A stretch of 64,000 bases of DNA from Exiguobacterium alkaliphilum 12/1 (lineage in GTDB: Bacteria; Bacillota; Bacilli; Exiguobacteriales; Exiguobacteriaceae): NCBI RefSeq assembly GCF_000714435.1, contig NZ_JJMW01000019.1:248001-312000 (forward strand), given 5' to 3'. The position numbers and the translations under genes are program-made. Positions 62,056 to 64,000 of the stretch are shown here, piece by piece (within the stretch, counting starts at the first letter, position 1; every line of letters starts with the position of its first letter). The notes under the pieces were generated by a model that worked only from the letters and a program-made list of their open reading frames with translations, was not told the origin of the DNA and did not search any database.

Positions 62056-64000
62056 ATGGCAGTTAAAGAGAAAGCAGTAGTAGAGACATCAGCAGAACAG
62101 ATGGTCGACACGCTCGTCACACAAGCGCATAAAGCGCTCGATACGTTGATGACGTTCGACCAAGAGAAGATCGATGCGATCGTTCAAGCGATGGCGCTCG
62201 CCGGACTCGAACAGCACGTCGCTCTCGCAAAACATGCATATGAAGAAACAGGTCGTGGTGTATTTGAAGACAAGATGATCAAAAACATCTTCGCGACAGA
62301 ATATATTTACAACTCGCTCCGTGGCGAGAAGACGGTCGGCGTCATCGAAGACGACGAGCAAAACGGCATCACGTACATCGCCGAGCCGGTCGGTGTCGTC
62401 GCTGGGGTCACACCGGTGACGAACCCGACGTCAACGACGATGTTTAAAGCAATCATCGCCATCAAGACGCGTAACCCGATCATCTTCGGTTTCCACCCGT
62501 CGGCACAACAGTGTTCAAGCGAAGCGGCACGCATCCTTCGTGATGCAGCCATCGAAGCTGGCGCACCGGAACACTTGATTCAATGGGTCGAAAAACCGTC
62601 ACTCGACGCGACGAAAGCACTCATGAACCACCCAGGCGTCGCCATGGTCCTCGCAACAGGTGGAGCGGCGATGGTCAAATCGGCTTACTCGACTGGTAAA
62701 CCGGCCCTCGGTGTCGGACCAGGTAACGTACCTGCTTATATCGACAAAACAGCAAAAGTGAAACGTGCCATCTCGGACGTTATCTTGTCGAAAACGTTCG
62801 ATAACGGTATGATCTGTGCGTCTGAACAAGCGATTATCGTCGACCAAGAAGTGTATGAAGAAGTGAAAGCGGAAATGACGGCACTCGGCTGCTACTTCTG
62901 CTCACCAGAAGAGAAAGCGAAACTCGAGACACTCGTCATCAAAACAGACTCATGTGCGGTCAACCCGGAAATCGTCGGGAAGCCGGCAGCCTGGATCGCC
63001 GAGAAAGCTGGACTCACAGTCCCGGCCGATACAAAAATCTTAATCGCCGAACTCGAGACGGTCGGTGCGACAGAACTTCTCTCACATGAAAAATTAAGCC
63101 CGGTGCTCGGTGCGTATAAAGTCCAATCGCGTGAAGAAGGGTTCGCCATCGCTGAGAAGATGCTTGAAATCGGCGGCCTCGGTCATACGGCAGCGATTCA
63201 CTCGACAGACGAGGACGCCATTATCGCGTTCGGACTCCGGATGAAAGCTTGCCGCATCATCGTCAACTCGCCAACGGCACACGGCGGGATCGGTGACCTC
63301 TATAACGAAATGACACCGTCGCTCACGCTCGGTTGTGGGTCGTACGGGAAAAACTCCGTCTCTGAGAACGTGACGGCGAAACATCTACTCAACGTGAAAA
63401 AGGTGGCGAGACGTCGCGTGAACATGCAATGGTTTAAAGTCCCTGAAAAGATTTACTTTGAGAAAAACTCAGTCCAGTACCTTCAATCGCTCACATCGAA
63501 AAAACGGGCGATGATCGTCACGGATGAAATGATGGTCAAACTCGGATTTGCCGATAAAGTCGTCAAAAACTTGCCTGCTGGCGTCGAGTACCGCATCTTC
63601 GACCAAGTCGAGCCAGACCCATCCGTTGAGACGGTCATGCGCGGTGCCGAAGCGATGCGTCACTTCCAACCAGATATGATTATCGCGCTCGGTGGCGGTT
63701 CGCCGATGGATGCCGCGAAAGGCATGTGGCTCTTCTACGAACGCCCAGAAGAGAAGTTCTCGAACCTTCGCCAAAAATTCATGGATATCCGCAAACGGAC
63801 GTACAAGTTCCCGACGCTCGGCAACAAGTCGATGTTCGTCGCCATCCCGACAACATCAGGTACGGGTTCTGAAGTGACACCGTTCACGGTCATCACAGAT
63901 AAGAAGAAAAACGTGAAGTACCCGATTGCTGACTACGCGATCACACCGGACGTCGCCATCGTCGACCCTGAGTTCGTCATGACGGTCCCAGCGTCGATCA
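62056..64000 (+). CDS. adhE: Bifunctional acetaldehyde-CoA/alcohol dehydrogenase AdhE (first 648 residues)
   Basis: The frame is open from ATG 62056 (RBS GAGGAGG) to the window end, about three quarters of the usual 870 residues. The N-terminal aldehyde dehydrogenase domain has PTSTTMFKAI, GPGNVPAYID and the catalytic Cys in NGMICASEQ. The iron-dependent alcohol dehydrogenase domain starts near residue 460, with GGGSPMDAAKGMW and AIPTTSGTGSEVTPFTVIT. AdhE reduces acetyl-CoA to ethanol, regenerating NAD+ in fermentation, and assembles into spirosomes. cre and Rex sites upstream fit that role. Confidence 0.97.
   Translation, partial: MAVKEKAVVETSAEQMVDTLVTQAHKALDTLMTFDQEKIDAIVQAMALAGLEQHVALAKHAYEETGRGVFEDKMIKNIFATEYIYNSLRGEKTVGVIEDDEQNGITYIAEPVGVVAGVTPVTNPTSTTMFKAIIAIKTRNPIIFGFHPSAQQCSSEAARILRDAAIEAGAPEHLIQWVEKPSLDATKALMNHPGVAMVLATGGAAMVKSAYSTGKPALGVGPGNVPAYIDKTAKVKRAISDVILSKTFDNGMICASEQAIIVDQEVYEEVKAEMTALGCYFCSPEEKAKLETLVIKTDSCAVNPEIVGKPAAWIAEKAGLTVPADTKILIAELETVGATELLSHEKLSPVLGAYKVQSREEGFAIAEKMLEIGGLGHTAAIHSTDEDAIIAFGLRMKACRIIVNSPTAHGGIGDLYNEMTPSLTLGCGSYGKNSVSENVTAKHLLNVKKVARRRVNMQWFKVPEKIYFEKNSVQYLQSLTSKKRAMIVTDEMMVKLGFADKVVKNLPAGVEYRIFDQVEPDPSVETVMRGAEAMRHFQPDMIIALGGGSPMDAAKGMWLFYERPEEKFSNLRQKFMDIRKRTYKFPTLGNKSMFVAIPTTSGTGSEVTPFTVITDKKKNVKYPIADYAITPDVAIVDPEFVMTVPASI

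Overview
The window looks like the chromosome of a low-to-mid GC Gram-positive bacterium of the order Bacillales, most likely Exiguobacterium or a close relative. Evidence: strong AGGAGG-type ribosome binding sites; frequent TTG and GTG starts; the ricA-mutS-mutL order; a CcpA/Rex/sigma-B style of regulation; a MutL with its own endonuclease motif; hfq directly after miaA; and a general-stress L25 (Ctc). The genus call is an inference from gene content, not a database match. No rRNA, tRNA, CRISPR array, prophage, transposase or integron was seen. Genes are densely packed and mostly chromosomal core, with a few accessory clusters.

Layout. 1-2.2 kb: end of the histidine operon (hisH-A-F-I-E), cut by the window edge. 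2.2-9.1 kb: mostly minus-strand accessory genes (TIM-barrel DUF, glycosyltransferase, hisC behind an orphan amino-acid binding lipoprotein, small kinase, VOC protein and a decayed topology-modulation gene). 9.3-16.1 kb: CrtI-like oxidoreductase, ElaA acetyltransferase, then ricA-mutS-mutL. 16.1-20.5 kb: sigma-B-type promoter and rplY/ctc, a formate/nitrite channel, and anaerobic ribonucleotide reductase nrdDG behind two NrdR boxes. 20.5-23.1 kb: FAH-family protein, HtrA protease and a DoxX-like protein.

23.1-28.8 kb is the most interesting block: M20 amidohydrolase, NhaC-type antiporter, an unfamiliar 394-residue winged-helix regulator (opposite strand), an enolase-superfamily racemase lacking the dipeptide-epimerase DxD motif, and a GNAT acyltransferase. 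GNAT + N-acyl racemase + M20 deacylase is the enzyme set of the N-succinyl-amino-acid racemase route that converts D- to L-amino acids. Two near-identical 17-bp direct-repeat sites and a perfect cre site sit at its promoters.

28.9-36.5 kb: GDSL esterase, ABC exporter, M4 metalloprotease, PPK2, AmiS/UreI channel, miaA-hfq. 37-43.6 kb: a nucleic-acid processing operon (YhaM-like nuclease, CobW GTPase, 5'-3' exonuclease, RNase H-like protein), fumC and a diguanylate cyclase. 43.6-52.7 kb: thyA-dfrA, dehydrogenase, DJ-1/PfpI, BI-1, FAD oxidase, TetR with a divergent ABC exporter, aldo/keto reductase, TspO-like protein. 52.7-58.8 kb: glutamate synthase gltBD. 58.9-61.7 kb: small membrane protein, YuiF-like antiporter, YebC, MarR. 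61.7-64 kb: regulatory region (cre and Rex sites) and the first three quarters of adhE.

Together the genes describe a facultative anaerobe: adhE, the formate/nitrite channel and class III RNR have recognisable redox, carbon or deoxynucleotide control sites. Many convergent genes share bidirectional hairpin terminators.
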